Program-made: the position numbers and the translations under genes
The notes under the pieces: generated by a model
Told to the model about the DNA's origin: nothing
The model's input: only the letters and a program-made list of their open reading frames with translations
Databases searched by the model: none
Assembly (NCBI GenBank): GCA_031427625.1
Contig: JANPNV010000095.1
Location: forward strand, 3,328 to 67,327
Direction of reading: 5' to 3'
Length of the DNA: 64,000 bases
Origin: JADKIH01 sp031427625
Lineage (GTDB): Bacteria > Bacteroidota > Bacteroidia > AKYH767-A > 2013-40CM-41-45
Shown here: positions 43,890 through 52,654 of the stretch, in pieces
How the letters are laid out: every line of letters starts with the position of its first letter
Numbering within the stretch: position 1 is the stretch's first letter

Positions 43890-46499
43890 TTATTGTTTTA
43901 TTATTCTTTCAGTAGTCACTTCATCATTATACTGAACTTTTAGAAGATAAACTCCTGATGGATAAGTGTGAATATCAAGTTTTTTAGAATAGCCATACTG
44001 GCTTTTCTCACTGCTTGCAATCAAAACATTTCCAAGGATATCTGTTAAAATTACTTTCACTTCTGCATCGCGTAATCTTGCAATGCTTACGTTGACTTCA
44101 TTGTTGGCAGGATTAGGATAAATGCTGATTGCTAATGGAGTAGTGGCAGAATGAGTAGTAGGATTGTTACGAACCATACAAGAAACGAAAGAGACATTGA
44201 TTGCGTCAAAGTTCTGACAGCCCTGAGCGTTTGTTACGAGCACTGAATAGGTTCCGCTAGTATAAACAGTTAATGACTGATTTGTGCTATTATCACTCCA
44301 TAAGTAAGAGTTAAAACCAGCACCTGCATCCATTGTATATGGTAATCCTGTGCATGGCATAGAATCGGGTCCTAGGCTAACAACCGGAGCAACAAACTGG
44401 AATCCGATTGTAACACTTGCGTAAGCACGACAGCCATTATAATCTTCTACCCTTGCCAGGTAGGTTCCTGGAGCGAGATGCGTTGTAGTTGCAGTTGTAT
44501 CGCCATTTGGCCATAAATAAGTATATGGTGGCTGACCGCCAGAAGCTACGACAGTTGCTGAACCATCTTCTCCTGTTTCGCAGGTTGATGGGGCAGAAGC
44601 AGAAATAGTTGCTGATATACCCGCAAGATTCTGAATTATTCCTGATAAGGTCTGTGAACATCCTGTTCCCAAATCAGTGGCAACTACTGATAATCCACCA
44701 GTGATAAGTCCGGTAAGTGCTGCCGTAGTTGTGTTACCTGGAATATCCGGTGTCCATGCATAAGAATAAGAACCTGTTCCTCCAGTGTGCGTAACTGTTG
44801 CAGTTCCATTGTTAGCCAGACAGGTTGCGCCTGTAAGATTCAATGCAAAGGTTACCGGTGTGCTGCTTGTAATTGGAGTAGATGCTGTTGTAGTACATCC
44901 GTGACTATCGGTTACTCTTACTGTATATGTGCCTGTTGTAAGACTTGTAGCATTGGCAGTTGTTTGTCCGCCAGGTGACCACAAATATGAGAAGTTTGGT
45001 GTTCCACCGCTTACACTTGCGAGGGCACTTCCGAACGTTCCGCCGCAACCTGCATTCGTAGGAGTTGCAGAAACGTTAATCGGTCCGGGTTCAACAATGT
45101 TAAAGTATCGTGTTCCTACACATCCGTTTCCATCAATAACATTCAGCGTATAAGATCCGCCACCAAGGTGAGAAACTGAAGGTGCTGATATGATGGCAGA
45201 CGGTAATGTCCAGATAAATTGAAGAGGAGGATTACCGGTAGCCGTTGCCGATGCCGATCCATTATGCGAACCGAAACATTGGACACTTGGAGTGGAGGTA
45301 ATTTGTACTGTCATATTCGATACAGTCACTGAGAAAGATTTTGTTGCCACACCGTTTGATGGACATGCATTGTCGCGGATCGATACAATAAATGTGTATG
45401 GGTTTGGACGTGCATCATTTGCTGTCGGAGACCAGCAGAAATGGCCTACCGGATTCGTCGGTCCACCAGTAACAGTAAACGTCGCTCCCGGAATACCACT
45501 GTTCCATGTCATAGAAAGGATATCACCCGGATCAGCATCCGTAGATATTACATCAAAACACAATTGACCGCCAACACAAGAAGATGTTGCATAATTTGTA
45601 GTTCCGTTAATACCTGTCAGAATAGGAAGTGTATTGGAGCATTGTACAATATAAAGTTGCATATCGCGCATTACGCTTCCAATGATTACACCGTTTCTGT
45701 ATTCTAAGATCATTACAGCAACAGCAGCGACATCAGCCTGAGTTGGATTCATTGTAATGTCTCCTGTAACTGAGTTGATGTTTACACCAGGACTTGACAT
45801 AAGTGGACTCGATACAGAAAAACCCGGGTTGTAAGTAAGCGGTGTGTTCGGATCTGTACGTGGTGCAATAAATGAATAAACAAGTGAATCACCGTCTGCA
45901 TCAATTACACCATGATTAAAAATATTTTGCTGGCCGATACATTCAAATGCAATTGGAACACTTGAAAAAGTTGGTGAGCTGTTATCGCCGTTTGTATTGT
46001 TCAAAAAAGCGTCGATGTATAAGTTATCGTTTTGTGAATTTAGAATAGTTGTTAATGCAGCATTTCTACTACTTACAGAAGTCCTGAACTGCCAGTCAGC
46101 GCAAGGCGCCGGTAGAGTTACTGTAGTCTGATATTGATACTGCTGAATTCCCGGATTCGTTCCTCCGCTACATGTTGAGATTGCAGCTGGACAATTTGTT
46201 GAAATTTCAGTCCCGGTGTTGGGAGTTTGCTGCATGGTAAAGGTCGTCGCAGGAAAATTACAACTGAACGAGGATAGTGTAAGTGTCTGTGTAGTCGGAG
46301 CTGTTATACCGAAACAATCACGGTATAATGTAAAAGTAACAAGGTACTGACCGTTACCCAAAAACTGGTATGTAAGATCCGCTCCCGTTGCATGCGATGC
46401 TCTTGTTTCATTCATTCCAATCATAGAGAATAACAAGGCGAGCATCAGAATTCTTGTGCCCATTAAATTTGTAATTTTATTGTAGATGGTTTTCATCAT
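43890..46499 (-). CDS. SprB-repeat surface protein with T9SS type A sorting domain
   Basis: This 869-residue protein has a signal peptide ending near RASHA (residue about 36). The first 400 residues are beta-rich, with ASHATGADLTYQFLGNGQYLVTFTLYRDC, a domain common at the start of Bacteroidota surface proteins. SprB-type repeats follow (about 400-690), for example GGTPNFSYLWSPGGQTTANATSLTTGTYTVRVTDSHGC and ASGGQPPYTYLWPNGDTTATTTHLAPGTYLARVEDYNGC. The end is a type A sorting domain (about 790-869) with ISIYPNPANNEVNVSI and GVYLLKVQYNDEVTTERIIKQ. SprB-type proteins are T9SS-exported adhesins moved along the cell by gliding motors. Confidence 0.9.
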   Translation of the reverse strand: MMKTIYNKITNLMGTRILMLALLFSMIGMNETRASHATGADLTYQFLGNGQYLVTFTLYRDCFGITAPTTQTLTLSSFSCNFPATTFTMQQTPNTGTEISTNCPAAISTCSGGTNPGIQQYQYQTTVTLPAPCADWQFRTSVSSRNAALTTILNSQNDNLYIDAFLNNTNGDNSSPTFSSVPIAFECIGQQNIFNHGVIDADGDSLVYSFIAPRTDPNTPLTYNPGFSVSSPLMSSPGVNINSVTGDITMNPTQADVAAVAVMILEYRNGVIIGSVMRDMQLYIVQCSNTLPILTGINGTTNYATSSCVGGQLCFDVISTDADPGDILSMTWNSGIPGATFTVTGGPTNPVGHFCWSPTANDARPNPYTFIVSIRDNACPSNGVATKSFSVTVSNMTVQITSTPSVQCFGSHNGSASATATGNPPLQFIWTLPSAIISAPSVSHLGGGSYTLNVIDGNGCVGTRYFNIVEPGPINVSATPTNAGCGGTFGSALASVSGGTPNFSYLWSPGGQTTANATSLTTGTYTVRVTDSHGCTTTASTPITSSTPVTFALNLTGATCLANNGTATVTHTGGTGSYSYAWTPDIPGNTTTAALTGLITGGLSVVATDLGTGCSQTLSGIIQNLAGISATISASAPSTCETGEDGSATVVASGGQPPYTYLWPNGDTTATTTHLAPGTYLARVEDYNGCRAYASVTIGFQFVAPVVSLGPDSMPCTGLPYTMDAGAGFNSYLWSDNSTNQSLTVYTSGTYSVLVTNAQGCQNFDAINVSFVSCMVRNNPTTHSATTPLAISIYPNPANNEVNVSIARLRDAEVKVILTDILGNVLIASSEKSQYGYSKKLDIHTYPSGVYLLKVQYNDEVTTERIIKQ

Positions 46500-46726
46500 G
46501 ATTTATTAGTTGAGGGTTATACGCTTTTGGGATTTAGTATCGGTTAAAAATACAGGCAATTTGACATAATCATTAAAATCTTATGTAAATGTAATGTTTG
46601 AGGGGGTGGGCTTGAATAATACTTCTGTAAATATGGGGAAGTTATCAACGTTGATGGGGGTTATCGCTAGGCAAGATAATAACAAATACCTCATTAATTC
46701 AACAAAATCTTCTGTTTTTTTATCTA

Positions 46727-47020
46727 TTATTCCTTACTTGCTCCATCCAGACTCCATGCTTCAGCAGGTAATGAAAAGTACTGACGGGTTTTTTCCCATG
46801 TATTCTTGAAAAAAGGGGAAAAACGGTAGTCATTCAATTCGTTTTCCGACGACCAGACTGAATAAGTAAAGAATACATCAGGATTATTCACATCATTTAA
46901 AAGCTGAAGTGACTGACACCCATGAAAACTCCTGATAGAGTCCTCAACGGAAACAAAAAGCTTTTTGAAATCATGAATTTTATCAGGCTGAATTGTCAGC
47001 TTAACCAGTCTTACTATCAT
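46727..47020 (-). CDS. Antibiotic-biosynthesis-monooxygenase-like (ABM/dimeric ferredoxin-like) protein
   Basis: This 97-residue protein has the compact alpha-beta ferredoxin-like ABM fold: IVRLVKLTIQPDKIHDFKKLFVSVEDSIRSFHGCQSLQLL, then FFTYSVWSSENELNDYRFSPFFKNTWEKTRQYF. Such proteins are small dimers with varied roles. It overlaps the SAM hydroxide adenosyltransferase gene by 20 bp and lies downstream on the same strand, so the two are co-transcribed. No substrate can be named. Confidence 0.85.
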   Translation of the reverse strand: MIVRLVKLTIQPDKIHDFKKLFVSVEDSIRSFHGCQSLQLLNDVNNPDVFFTYSVWSSENELNDYRFSPFFKNTWEKTRQYFSLPAEAWSLDGASKE

Positions 47021-47792
47021 CGAATTCTATTCGTATCTGATCCATAAATTTTAAACCCAACAATTGTTTAGCCGAGCCTTTGTTGAGAGATATTTCGAGA
47101 TATCCATCTTCGTTAAACATAGCTATCATTTCTCCTACATCAGCGTCTTCGTAAGAAGTACTTATCCGAAAAACATTGTATTCAGCCGTACGTAGCTGGA
47201 TAACAAATGCCCTGTTTCGCTTTTCGCTTTCATATAACTCTTTGCTGATATTAACAATTACATTTCCAAAATCGTCAATATAAACGATTGCTCCTCGAAT
47301 CGTTTTCGAATCGACTGATGGCTGTGCGAAATAACTTTCTTGAATAGTGGTATCTCTTTCACCTAGCTCTTCAAATTTACCTTCTGTCAGTCCCTTGATA
47401 GAATGAAGAATACAACTGTTCAATGTTTGATAGTCATCATCAACAGTAATTGGCAGTCTGATAATCTCTCTTTCATTCTCACCCAGAATCAATGTGAAAA
47501 TTCCATTATCCTGTCCGATGAGATATTGCCCGCATGACCGGATGATTACGTATGGTTTATTTATACTACAGTTTTCATTTCCTGAGATTCCAATATAATG
47601 TATAGTCCCTGGTGGAAATTTCCGAAAAGTATTTTGAACAAGAAACGCTGCCTGCATCGTATTAAATTTCTCTACATCATGTGTGATGTCAATAATTTGT
47701 ATCGATGACATTAATACCAGCAGACTTCCCTTGAATGATCCAAGATAGTGGTCGCGCTGTCCCCAGTCTGTTGTTAGTGTTAAAATTGACAT
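47001..47792 (-). CDS. SAM hydroxide adenosyltransferase (DUF62)
   Basis: This 263-residue protein belongs to the fluorinase/chlorinase-related DUF62 family that hydrolyses S-adenosylmethionine to adenosine and methionine. Motifs are ILTLTTDWGQRDHYLGSFKGSL at the N-terminus, IQIIDITHDVEKFNTMQAAFLV, and GAIVYIDDFGNVIVNISKE in the C-terminal beta domain. Nothing in the context suggests halogenation, and the large surface loop of fluorinases is not evident. It is the upstream gene of a two-gene operon with the ABM-like protein. Confidence 0.92.
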   Translation of the reverse strand: MSILTLTTDWGQRDHYLGSFKGSLLVLMSSIQIIDITHDVEKFNTMQAAFLVQNTFRKFPPGTIHYIGISGNENCSINKPYVIIRSCGQYLIGQDNGIFTLILGENEREIIRLPITVDDDYQTLNSCILHSIKGLTEGKFEELGERDTTIQESYFAQPSVDSKTIRGAIVYIDDFGNVIVNISKELYESEKRNRAFVIQLRTAEYNVFRISTSYEDADVGEMIAMFNEDGYLEISLNKGSAKQLLGLKFMDQIRIEFDDSKTG

Positions 47793-47951
47793 ATTTAAAA
47801 AGGCCGAAGACGATGTTGATAACTTGTAATCGTGCGAAAGCCAAAAGTAACGAGATTTAATTAGTATTGAAACGAAATATCAGGAAAGAATTTTCTCATT
47901 TTATGATGAAGTATTTTTTTTCCAAACAACACATACTTAAAAACTAAACCC

Positions 47952-48890
47952 TTGAGTGAAGTAGTAATTCCAATCGACACCTTCAACCCTGTTGAGTTCT
48001 TTGGTGTTAATGATGCTAACCTGGAAGTAATCCGCAAAAATTTTCCTGAGTTAAAACTTGTCGCGCGCGGAAACGAAATTAAAGTTATTGGTGACGATAA
48101 AAATATTCACATCTTCAGCGAGAAGATAAACCGTCTTATTCAGCACTATCAGAAATTCGGAAGTCTTACACCTGATAATGTCGAACATTTCCTTGCCGAG
48201 AAAAGCGGGCGAGATTCCTCACCGCAGGTGCCTGTTGGCGAAGTACTTGTTTTCGGACAGAACGGTATTATGGTACGCGCCAGAACTCCTAATCAGAAAA
48301 AACTAGTCGAGAGTTCTGAGAAAAACGACATCGTATTTGCTATCGGTCCTGCAGGAACCGGAAAAACATATACCGCTGTCGCTCTCGCTGTAAGAGCCTT
48401 GAAAAACAGAGAAATTAAACGAATCGTTTTAACACGTCCCGCAGTAGAAGCAGGTGAAAATCTGGGCTTTCTGCCAGGTGACCTCAAGGAAAAAATTGAC
48501 CCCTATTTACGTCCGCTTTATGATGCTCTCTTCGATATGATCCAAGGTGAAAAGGTGAAAAGTTATATTGAAAGTGGCGTAATTGAAGTAGCTCCGTTAG
48601 CATTCATGCGTGGCCGTACTCTTGATAATGCCTTTGTCATTCTAGACGAAGCGCAGAATGCTACTGAAAGTCAGCTTAAGATGTTCCTTACCCGAATGGG
48701 CCCTTCGGCAAAATTTATTGTGACAGGAGATATCACGCAAATCGATCTTCCAAGAAATCAGCCTTCCGGTCTGGTGCAGGCAATCAAGATTCTGAGTAAT
48801 ATAAAAGGTGTTGATTTTATTTATCTGGATACTCAGGACGTTGTCAGACACAGATTGGTGAAGGAAATTATCGACGCCTATAATAAATAG
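47952..48890 (+). CDS. PhoH family ATPase
   Basis: This 312-residue protein starts at TTG 47952. An earlier in-frame ATG or GTG is not available, and the first residues match Bacteroidota PhoH. An N-terminal KH-like domain (about 20-75) is followed by a P-loop ATPase domain with GPAGTGKTY at 132-140, TRPAVEAGENLGFLPGDLKEKIDPYLRP, a Walker B ILDEAQNAT and TGDITQIDLP. PhoH-like proteins are linked to RNA metabolism and ribosome maturation. It is followed by purC, 51 bp downstream. Confidence 0.94.
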   Translation: MSEVVIPIDTFNPVEFFGVNDANLEVIRKNFPELKLVARGNEIKVIGDDKNIHIFSEKINRLIQHYQKFGSLTPDNVEHFLAEKSGRDSSPQVPVGEVLVFGQNGIMVRARTPNQKKLVESSEKNDIVFAIGPAGTGKTYTAVALAVRALKNREIKRIVLTRPAVEAGENLGFLPGDLKEKIDPYLRPLYDALFDMIQGEKVKSYIESGVIEVAPLAFMRGRTLDNAFVILDEAQNATESQLKMFLTRMGPSAKFIVTGDITQIDLPRNQPSGLVQAIKILSNIKGVDFIYLDTQDVVRHRLVKEIIDAYNK

Positions 48891-48929
48891 CAGATTGATG
48901 AAGATGAAAACCGATCGTCACTTTCATCG

Positions 48930-48937
48930 TATATTTG
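48930..48937 (+). promoter_or_regulatory. -7 box immediately upstream of purC
   Basis: TATATTTG ends 4 bases before ATG 48942, so a transcript from it would be nearly leaderless. No TTG lies at the ideal -33 distance. PurC may also be read through from phoH. Confidence 0.4.
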
Positions 48938-48941
48938 CAAA

Positions 48942-49901
48942 ATGTTAGAGACATTATCAGGCACTAATTTTATTTTCCCGGGTCAAAACAGTTTTTACAA
49001 AGGCAAAGTCCGCGATGTATATGCTGTGGGCAACCTTTTAATCATGGTTGTCACCGACCGCATCTCTGCATTCGACGTCGTTCTTCCCCGAGCCATTCCA
49101 TACAAAGGTCAGGTATTAAATCAGATCGCATCTATGATGCTTGATGCAACGGAAGATATTGTTCCGAACTGGCTCATGGTGGTTCCCGATCCAAATGTTT
49201 CTATCGGTATTCAGTGTATTCCATTCAAAGTCGAAATGGTTATTCGTGGATATCTTACCGGACATGTATGGAGAGAATATAGTTCAGGAAAAAGAATTTT
49301 ATGCGGCATTCATTTACCCGATGGCATGAAGGAGAACCAGCGTTTTCCGGAACCGATAATAACGCCAACTACAAAAGCAGGAGAGGGTCATGATCAGGAT
49401 ATTTCGAGGGAAGAAATCATTTTTCAGAATATTGTCTCCGAATCCGATTACCAAAAACTTGAAGACTATACCCGCAAACTTTATACGCGAGGCTGTGAGC
49501 TTGCAGCAAAACAAGGCCTCCTTCTCGTCGATACAAAATATGAATTTGGAAAATCGATTGACAGGATTATTCTTATCGACGAAATACATACGCCTGATTC
49601 ATCAAGATATTTTTATTCAGATGTCTATGAAAAAAATCTAAGAGAAGGAAAACCGCAGAAGCAGTTGTCGAAGGAATTCGTTCGTCAATGGTTGATTGAG
49701 AATGGTTTTCAGGGAAAAGAAGGTCAGACTATTCCGGTGATGAGCGATGAATGGGTTGAGCAGATATCTCTTCGTTACATCGAATTGTTCGAGAAACTTT
49801 CCGGAAAACAATTTATTCGCGCCGACATCAAGAATATTAATGAAAGAGTGCAAAAAAATATTCTTTCGTCGCTCGAAAAGTTAACTACTAATGCAAATTG
49901 A
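48942..49901 (+). CDS. purC: Phosphoribosylaminoimidazole-succinocarboxamide synthase (SAICAR synthetase)
   Basis: PurC joins aspartate to CAIR with ATP in purine synthesis. The 319-residue length fits the longer eukaryote-like branch common in Bacteroidota. Motifs include YKGKVRDVYAVGNLLIMVVTDRISAFDVVLPRAIPYKGQVLNQI at the N-terminus, VEMVIRGYLTGHVWREYSSGKRILCGIHLPDGMKENQRFPEPIITPTTKAGEGHDQDIS in the middle and DTKYEFGKSIDRIILIDEIHTPDSSRY near the active site. It is a single gene after phoH. Confidence 0.97.
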   Translation: MLETLSGTNFIFPGQNSFYKGKVRDVYAVGNLLIMVVTDRISAFDVVLPRAIPYKGQVLNQIASMMLDATEDIVPNWLMVVPDPNVSIGIQCIPFKVEMVIRGYLTGHVWREYSSGKRILCGIHLPDGMKENQRFPEPIITPTTKAGEGHDQDISREEIIFQNIVSESDYQKLEDYTRKLYTRGCELAAKQGLLLVDTKYEFGKSIDRIILIDEIHTPDSSRYFYSDVYEKNLREGKPQKQLSKEFVRQWLIENGFQGKEGQTIPVMSDEWVEQISLRYIELFEKLSGKQFIRADIKNINERVQKNILSSLEKLTTNAN

Positions 49902-49941
49902 CGACAATCAGAAATTTCGGAATTGTAAATTTATCTGTGTG

Positions 49942-51315
49942 TTATTTTAATTGAGATATTAATTCCCTGAAGTCACTTCTTTCGTGAAGCGACAGAAGAT
50001 TTTTCTCATTCTTAATTTTATTTTTATCATCGTTACCCATTTTTACCGATTCTTTCAGATAAACAAGAGCAGAATCTCCGTTGCCGTTTTTCGCAAACAG
50101 ACATGCCTGAAGAAATGGTTGTTCTGCATTTTCCGGATCGGCCAGTTTGTAAATCTGAAGTGCACGCTGGGCAAAAAACGGATCGTTGCCATCGATCGAT
50201 TTGGATGAAAACGACCAGGCAGCAAGAGAGACATACGCAAGCAACCGCTGGTCACTTTCATTCTCTTTTGCCTTCGATAGTTTTGATGTGTAATTCTTCC
50301 ACCATGCAAGATCATGCGTCTGAAATCCGTCAACGATTTCTTTCTTCTGAATGTCTTCCGCTTCAAGTATTTTATTCTCTTTGTTTTTAGAAAAAGCATA
50401 TTCCGGTTTTCCCTTTATTGCCTTCAACTGTGAAATATATTTTTCTGAATTTCCCAGCCCTCGTAAAAGCGCAATGCCTTCATTCAAAAACATTTCCTTC
50501 AACAGAATATTTTTTTCTTTTTCAAGACGTTTATCCTGTGCATTGGTATATTGATCAATGAGCTGCTGACTTTTTTCTGCTTTTCCGTTTCTCATCCTGT
50601 TAAATGATGCCCAGTAGAAAGCATCTGCGAAAACTGAACTATCAGGCCATTCATGTTTACCATTCCATTCGAATAACACTGACGGAGTTGCTTCATTATT
50701 TGTACCTGCACTGAAATTTCTTACTTCTGTATAATTCATATCCTTCCTTCCTGCAAAACCTATCGAAGGAACTTTCACCGGCTGATTGGTTGGAGGAAAT
50801 GCCGCTCCGCAGAAAATTACACCACTGAAACCATCGCTCGTATTCGCCGCAACTATTGCTGCCTTAGCACCTCCTGAAAATCCGGCAAGAAAAATTTGTC
50901 CCGGTAATCCGGGTAATGTTGTTTGTGATTCATTCTTCAGTTCATTGGCAATTCCAGTTGATTGATCAAAACCCATCCCGTTTTTTGAGTCATTGGATCC
51001 CATGATGATGAAATGAAATTTATCAGCAAAACCTCTGTATTTTTCAAGAGGGAAATTTCCTTTTCCATGCGGATCAAGAAAAATAATGACAGGAAGTTTC
51101 TCATTTTGTCCAATTGAAGAGGGAATGAAATAAGAATAGGTGTATCCTGAATTCGATGCATGATTTTCAATGAATCCATGTGTCAAAATAACTTTTTCGG
51201 GTATGACAGGAATTTGAGAAACAACTTTATGACTATCATGATTGTTGCAGCTATAGCAACACAGAGCCAGGATTATGACTAGTTGAAGCAGTCGGGAGGG
51301 AGTAGATTTTTTCAA
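49942..51315 (-). CDS. Lipoprotein with alpha/beta-hydrolase domain and TPR-like tail
   Basis: This 457-residue protein has a lipoprotein signal with Cys23 (LALCCYSC). Residues about 45-245 look like an alpha/beta hydrolase of the dienelactone-hydrolase/PHB-depolymerase kind, with LPVIIFLDPHGKGNFPLEKY, the nucleophile elbow FLAGFSGGAKAA and FEWNGKHEWPDSS, whose histidine may complete the triad. The remaining 210 residues are helical, with AYVSLAAWSFSSKSI and AEQPFLQACLFAKNGNGDSALVYLKESVKMG, resembling TPR repeats. Substrate is unknown. It is divergent from the RsmB-type methyltransferase gene. Confidence 0.8.
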   Translation of the reverse strand: MKKSTPSRLLQLVIILALCCYSCNNHDSHKVVSQIPVIPEKVILTHGFIENHASNSGYTYSYFIPSSIGQNEKLPVIIFLDPHGKGNFPLEKYRGFADKFHFIIMGSNDSKNGMGFDQSTGIANELKNESQTTLPGLPGQIFLAGFSGGAKAAIVAANTSDGFSGVIFCGAAFPPTNQPVKVPSIGFAGRKDMNYTEVRNFSAGTNNEATPSVLFEWNGKHEWPDSSVFADAFYWASFNRMRNGKAEKSQQLIDQYTNAQDKRLEKEKNILLKEMFLNEGIALLRGLGNSEKYISQLKAIKGKPEYAFSKNKENKILEAEDIQKKEIVDGFQTHDLAWWKNYTSKLSKAKENESDQRLLAYVSLAAWSFSSKSIDGNDPFFAQRALQIYKLADPENAEQPFLQACLFAKNGNGDSALVYLKESVKMGNDDKNKIKNEKNLLSLHERSDFRELISQLK

Positions 51316-51372
51316 TGCCGGAAATTAGTGCGACCTTCGCGGCACAATTTTACAATTTTTAATTGAAAAACG

Positions 51373-52554
51373 ATGCGTGAAGAGGCTTTGATCAGGAGAA
51401 TACAGAATATTAGTGATAGCTATGATTTTCAAAAACCTTTGGCCATTTATCTAAAGGAGTATTTTCGTGTCCATCCGAAGATGGGAGCCCGTGACAGGCG
51501 CGAAACACGTGAATGGTGCTTCAATCTGATGCGTATTGGTGAAAACCTGCCCGAACTTGAGTTTAGTCAAAGACTGGCAGTAGCTTGTTATCTCTGTTCA
51601 CAAAAATCGTATCCATCGCTTTCTTACTTATTAGCTACTCATTCTCTATTCATAGAATCAGAACTCGAGTTGCCGATTCAGAAAAAGATGGAGAATGTAT
51701 CTTTTCGCTTTTCAGGATTCTCTCCTGAAAAAATCTTTCCGATGTTTTCCGAACTGTCAACTGAGATCGACTCAAACGATTGGTATATCTCCTTTCTGAA
51801 AAAGCCTTCAGTTTTCATCCGCATGCGAAAGAATTTTGCTGAAACAGTAAAAAAGGAACTGAATAAAAAGGGCATTGTCTTCAGGACTGTTGAGAATCCA
51901 TCAGCACTCATGTTTGATCAGGATACTGGATTAGATAAACTGGAATCCTATTCTAAAGGTTATTTTGAAATTCAGGACTTAAGCTCTCAACAATCATCAT
52001 CCTTTTTTCAACCGAAGTCAAAGGAAATATGGTGGGATGCCTGTGCAGGTTCTGGAGGGAAGAGTCTTGCTCTTACTGAAGAAGATCGATCGATAAAGAT
52101 TATTGCCACTGATAGCCGGGAAAACATTCTTATGTCTTATAAGGAGCGAATGAACAAAACCCGCTTTACTAATTTTGAAACAAAGATTGCCGACGTATCG
52201 AAGCCATTAGTAAATTTTGCAGGTAATTTTGATGGCATTATTGCTGATGTACCTTGTTCAGGTTCAGGCACATGGTCTAGATCTCCTGAATGGCTGAAGA
52301 AGGATTTGAAATCATCTTTAAAGGAGCATTATGTTCCTCTTCAGCGGAAAATAATAATGAACCTTTTTCAATATCTGAAACCGGAGCATCCGCTTATTTA
52401 CATAACATGTTCAGTCTTTAGCGCTGAAAATGAAGAAAATATAGACTTTTTTCTGAAGAATTTGCCGCTCAGACTTGAAAAATCTGCGTACCTTGAAGGC
52501 TATCGTTCTGAAGGCGATACCTTATTCGCTGCAAGGTTAATACGAATATCTTAG
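51373..52554 (+). CDS. RsmB/RsmF-type RNA cytosine-C5 methyltransferase
   Basis: This 393-residue protein has the Fmu/Sun (NSUN-like) layout: an N-terminal helical region, a substrate-recognition part, and a SAM-dependent catalytic domain from about 215. Motifs are VWDACAGSGGKSLAL-like (IWWDACAGSGGKSLAL), ATDSRENILM, ADVPCSGSGTWSRSPEW with the release cysteine, and YITCSVFSAENEENI with the attacking cysteine. It methylates cytosine C5 in rRNA or tRNA. The precise base cannot be told from sequence. Confidence 0.92.
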   Translation: MREEALIRRIQNISDSYDFQKPLAIYLKEYFRVHPKMGARDRRETREWCFNLMRIGENLPELEFSQRLAVACYLCSQKSYPSLSYLLATHSLFIESELELPIQKKMENVSFRFSGFSPEKIFPMFSELSTEIDSNDWYISFLKKPSVFIRMRKNFAETVKKELNKKGIVFRTVENPSALMFDQDTGLDKLESYSKGYFEIQDLSSQQSSSFFQPKSKEIWWDACAGSGGKSLALTEEDRSIKIIATDSRENILMSYKERMNKTRFTNFETKIADVSKPLVNFAGNFDGIIADVPCSGSGTWSRSPEWLKKDLKSSLKEHYVPLQRKIIMNLFQYLKPEHPLIYITCSVFSAENEENIDFFLKNLPLRLEKSAYLEGYRSEGDTLFAARLIRIS

Positions 52555-52654
52555 AAGTATTTGACAATTAATGCTTCTGTCTTACATATTTCAGAATCGT
52601 TGGCAACCATGGCTATTGATTATAGTATAAGTTGTATAATAAATAACTGATATC

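Noticed and set aside
47001..47792. Fluorinase or chlorinase
   Set aside because: The sequence fits the SAM hydroxide adenosyltransferase family, and no halogenation context or extra loop is seen.
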